Positions 62,236 through 64,000 of a stretch of 64,000 nucleotides of DNA are shown here, in pieces. Location: positions 1,550,001-1,614,000 of the forward strand of contig NZ_VIWW01000001.1 of NCBI RefSeq assembly GCF_007829885.1, written 5' to 3'. The DNA is from Streptomyces brevispora (GTDB lineage: Bacteria; Actinomycetota; Actinomycetes; Streptomycetales; Streptomycetaceae). Both the position numbers and the translations under genes were made by a program. Position 1 is the stretch's first letter; every line of letters starts with the position of its first letter. Under the pieces are notes generated by a model. The model ran no database searches. It saw nothing but the letters and a program-made list of their open reading frames with translations, and was not told the origin of the DNA.

Positions 62236-62468
62236 GCGGGCGGTTCTCCCGTCGCGCTCCCGGGCGCCGCGCCTGATTCCGGTCCGGCACGGTCCGCATG
62301 ATGTACGCGGTACCGCTCGTCCGGGGCGCGGGCGCCGCACGGGGGCTGAATGTCTGGCTCGCCGGTTCCGTACGCGGTGTGCGCACGGCCTGGCGAAAGT
62401 CTTATGGGTCAGCGCGCGGCCCGGACCAGGTGGCTCCCGAGTCCGAGGGCTGCGCTACAACGACCGCC
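62236..62468. other. Short gap upstream of the RNase E/G gene
   Basis: 233 bp with no supported gene; presumably the RNase E/G promoter and 5' leader. I see no clear promoter or hairpin. Confidence 0.5.
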
Positions 62469-63293
62469 TTACGCGGTTCCCGCACCTTCCGGCGCCGTCG
62501 CGACGGCGGTCCCGGTGGCCGCGGGTAGAGCGGCCGGGGCTGCCTCGCGGTCAGGCGCGAGCGGGTCGGTCACCGTGCCGGACTCCTCGTCGAAGAGCCC
62601 CTGCGCCAGCCTGGTCACCGCTGCGGGGACCGGCGGCGCCAGGTCGGCCACAACGCGGAGACCGGACAGGACGTCGTCAGGTCGAACGGCAGGTGTCACG
62701 TGCCGAACAACCAGCCGCAGTATCGCACAGGCCTTGACCTCGGGCCTATCAGACTGTTGATCAAGGGCCTGCAGCTCCACCACGGCGGACCGGGCGTCGA
62801 AGCTGCGCATGCCGTTCTTCGTACGGCGCTGGACCTCGACGGTCTCGGCCGCGTTGAAGGCCGCCACGGCCTTCTCGGCGTCCTCCGCGGACACCCCGTC
62901 CAGCCGCATCTCCCAGATAGAGGCGGTCAGCCGGTCCGCGAGACCCGAGGTGCGGGCCTCCACGGCATCGGTGATGTCGAGGCCGTCCGGCAGCGAGTCG
63001 TTGAGCAGTTCCCGCAGGGTTTCGGGGTCCCGCGCCTCGGTGAGGGCGATCTCCAGGAACTCGGCCTCGCTGCCCGTACCGGTGGGGGCGGCATTGGCGT
63101 AGGACACCTTGGGGTGCGGGGTGAAGCCCGCCGAGTAGGCCATGGGCACCTGCGAGCGGCGCAGCGCCCGCTCGAAGGCACGCTGGAAGTCACGGTGGCT
63201 GGTGAACCGGAGGCGGCCGCGCTTGGTGTAGCGCAGACGAATGCGCTGCACTGCCGGTGCGGGCGGCGGGCCTTCGGGCTGTCGCTTGCCCAG
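62469..63293 (-). CDS. TIGR03936 family radical-SAM-associated protein (DUF2344)
   Basis: A 274-residue protein that usually accompanies a radical SAM enzyme (TIGR03960) and may act in tRNA or protein modification. QRIRLRYTKRGRLRFTSHRD, AYSAGFTPHPKVSYANAAP and TSIWE/ASIWEMRLDG are family segments. I place the start at CTG 63293 (reading GKRQPEGPPPAPAVQ): AGGAG lies eight bases upstream and Streptomyces relatives, as I recall them, begin MGKRQPEG. Alternatives are GTG 63332 with a weaker site or GTG 63251 at VQRIRLRY. The partner radical SAM gene is not in this window. Confidence 0.85.
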   Translation of the reverse strand: MGKRQPEGPPPAPAVQRIRLRYTKRGRLRFTSHRDFQRAFERALRRSQVPMAYSAGFTPHPKVSYANAAPTGTGSEAEFLEIALTEARDPETLRELLNDSLPDGLDITDAVEARTSGLADRLTASIWEMRLDGVSAEDAEKAVAAFNAAETVEVQRRTKNGMRSFDARSAVVELQALDQQSDRPEVKACAILRLVVRHVTPAVRPDDVLSGLRVVADLAPPVPAAVTRLAQGLFDEESGTVTDPLAPDREAAPAALPAATGTAVATAPEGAGTA

Positions 63294-63375
63294 TGGTTCT
63301 TCTCCTCGGTGCGGGGCGGACGCGGGTGGCACGCCGCCCTCGAAGTACAGGTGGGCCCGGGGTGTCCGCTCCGGC

Positions 63376-64000
63376 TCACCCCTGCTGGGCGGTTTTCTCG
63401 CCGTGCAGGGAGATCTCTGGTTCGGGCGCCGCGCTGGGCACAGTCGTTCCTTGTTGCGTATCACCCAGCCTACGCGCAAGGGGGCTCGCCGGTTCCCGGG
63501 GCTCGGTCACACGTGGCCCGCCGACCAGTGCCCGCCATGCGTCGTGGCGGGCCCGCCGGACGGTTTCGCGGGCCGTGCGCACGGTGTCCCGGGCCGTCCG
63601 GCCCGCGGCGACGGCCGCCCGCCGGGCCGGGGCCCATACGGCGTCGCGCACGAAATGTCCGACGGGGGTGCACATCGTGCGGTAGGCCCAGGCCAGCGGC
63701 GCCCCGACCAGATGCCACGCCAGCCGGGCAAGGGCCCGGCCGACGGCCCGTGAGACGAATCCGGCGACGCGCCAGGCGACGCCGAACGCGGCGGCGATCT
63801 CCCGGCCCACGGGGGTCAGCACCCGCCGGCAGAACCAGACCAGCGGAGTGACGAGAACCACCGCGACGAGCAGGTCGAGACCGGCCCACAGCCACCGGGA
63901 ACCGGCGACGACGCCGCGGGCCAGCAGGTCGAGCAGCCGGGCGACGCCGTGGCCGAGCGGGGTGAGCAGTTGCCGGTACACCCATTCCAGCGGCAGCACG
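63376..64000 (-). CDS. Membrane protein with repeated TPxG modules (5' part outside the window)
   Basis: At least 207 residues, open to the window edge. The visible part repeats a module of about 45 residues: VYRQLLTPLGHGVARLLD, FCRRVLTPVGREIAAAFG and YRTMCTPVGHFVRDAVW, each followed by an amphipathic or hydrophobic helix (LLVAVVLVTPLVWF is the clearest membrane segment). The C-terminal 90 residues are basic then disordered (RRAAVAAGRTARDTVRTA). The GTG at 63999 may be internal. Conserved next to the TIGR03936 gene in Streptomyces; function unknown. Confidence 0.72.
   Translation of the reverse strand, partial: VLPLEWVYRQLLTPLGHGVARLLDLLARGVVAGSRWLWAGLDLLVAVVLVTPLVWFCRRVLTPVGREIAAAFGVAWRVAGFVSRAVGRALARLAWHLVGAPLAWAYRTMCTPVGHFVRDAVWAPARRAAVAAGRTARDTVRTARETVRRARHDAWRALVGGPRVTEPREPASPLARRLGDTQQGTTVPSAAPEPEISLHGEKTAQQG

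Noticed and set aside
57082-62301. A 1739-codon open frame on the + strand
   Set aside because: It is antisense to RNase E/G, galU and part of the nucleotidyltransferase gene. Its product is Leu/Gly/Arg/Asp monotony expected from the reverse of G+C-biased codons, with no domain.

Overview
The window is chromosomal DNA from a Streptomyces or very close relative. Evidence: about 70 % G+C with strong third-position G/C bias, frequent GTG starts, GTGA/ATGA gene overlaps, and a gene order that follows, as far as I remember it, the conserved S. coelicolor core from about SCO2549 to SCO2601 (tricorn protease, dnaJ2-hrcA, hemW, lepA, rpsT, holA, comEC-comEA, leuS, rsfS, nadD, proA-proB, obgE-rpmA-rplU, RNase E/G). 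No phage, transposase, CRISPR array, rRNA gene or complete mobile element was seen.

Layout. 1-5.2 kb: end of a tricorn-like protease, a lipoprotein, rsmE overlapping a nitronate monooxygenase, and the heat-shock pair hrcA-dnaJ2 behind a clear CIRCE operator. 5.3-15.2 kb: MBL-fold hydrolase, a DUF3097 protein with a Toprim-like signature, a 952-residue membrane receptor-like protein with an extracellular periplasmic-binding fold, hemW, a SpoIIE-type phosphatase carrying its own HATPase domain, and a long-chain acyl-CoA ligase. 15.4-30.4 kb: lepA, rpsT, holA (with a DNA-damage-type promoter motif), arylamine N-acetyltransferase, an FMN split-barrel protein, comEC-comEA, degV, a small membrane protein, and leuS preceded by a leader peptide with three Leu codons plus a terminator. 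30.5-32.1 kb: two identical tRNA-Ala(GGC) genes bracketing two small genes and a wrecked MFS transporter. 32.2-36.4 kb: a leftward run of two tiny membrane proteins, nadD, a degenerate LCP/LytR_C protein, rsfS and a histidine phosphatase that starts at CTG. 36.5-42.9 kb: M48 protease, two membrane proteins sharing a novel N-terminal motif, proA, a small conserved protein and proB.

42.9-58.1 kb is the accessory-looking part. Cell-wall glycopolymer genes sit between and beside housekeeping genes: a complete dTDP-L-rhamnose set (rfbA, rfbB, rfbC, rfbD), two CDP-glycerol glycerophosphotransferase-type polymerases (one fused to a family-2 glycosyltransferase), galE, then after obgE-rpmA-rplU a second block of galU, a LicC-like nucleotidyltransferase and a glycerol-1-phosphate-dehydrogenase-like enzyme. 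Together they can supply activated rhamnose, UDP-sugars and an activated glycerol-type unit, polymerise them, and (via the LCP-like protein at 33.5 kb) possibly attach the polymer to the wall. The window ends with the large RNase E/G, a TIGR03936 protein and a truncated membrane protein.

Main leads for follow-up: the leuS attenuator, the receptor-like protein, the DUF3097 Toprim signature, the two VFDE-FVRAA membrane proteins next to envelope genes, the split teichoic-acid-like cluster, and non-canonical CTG starts.
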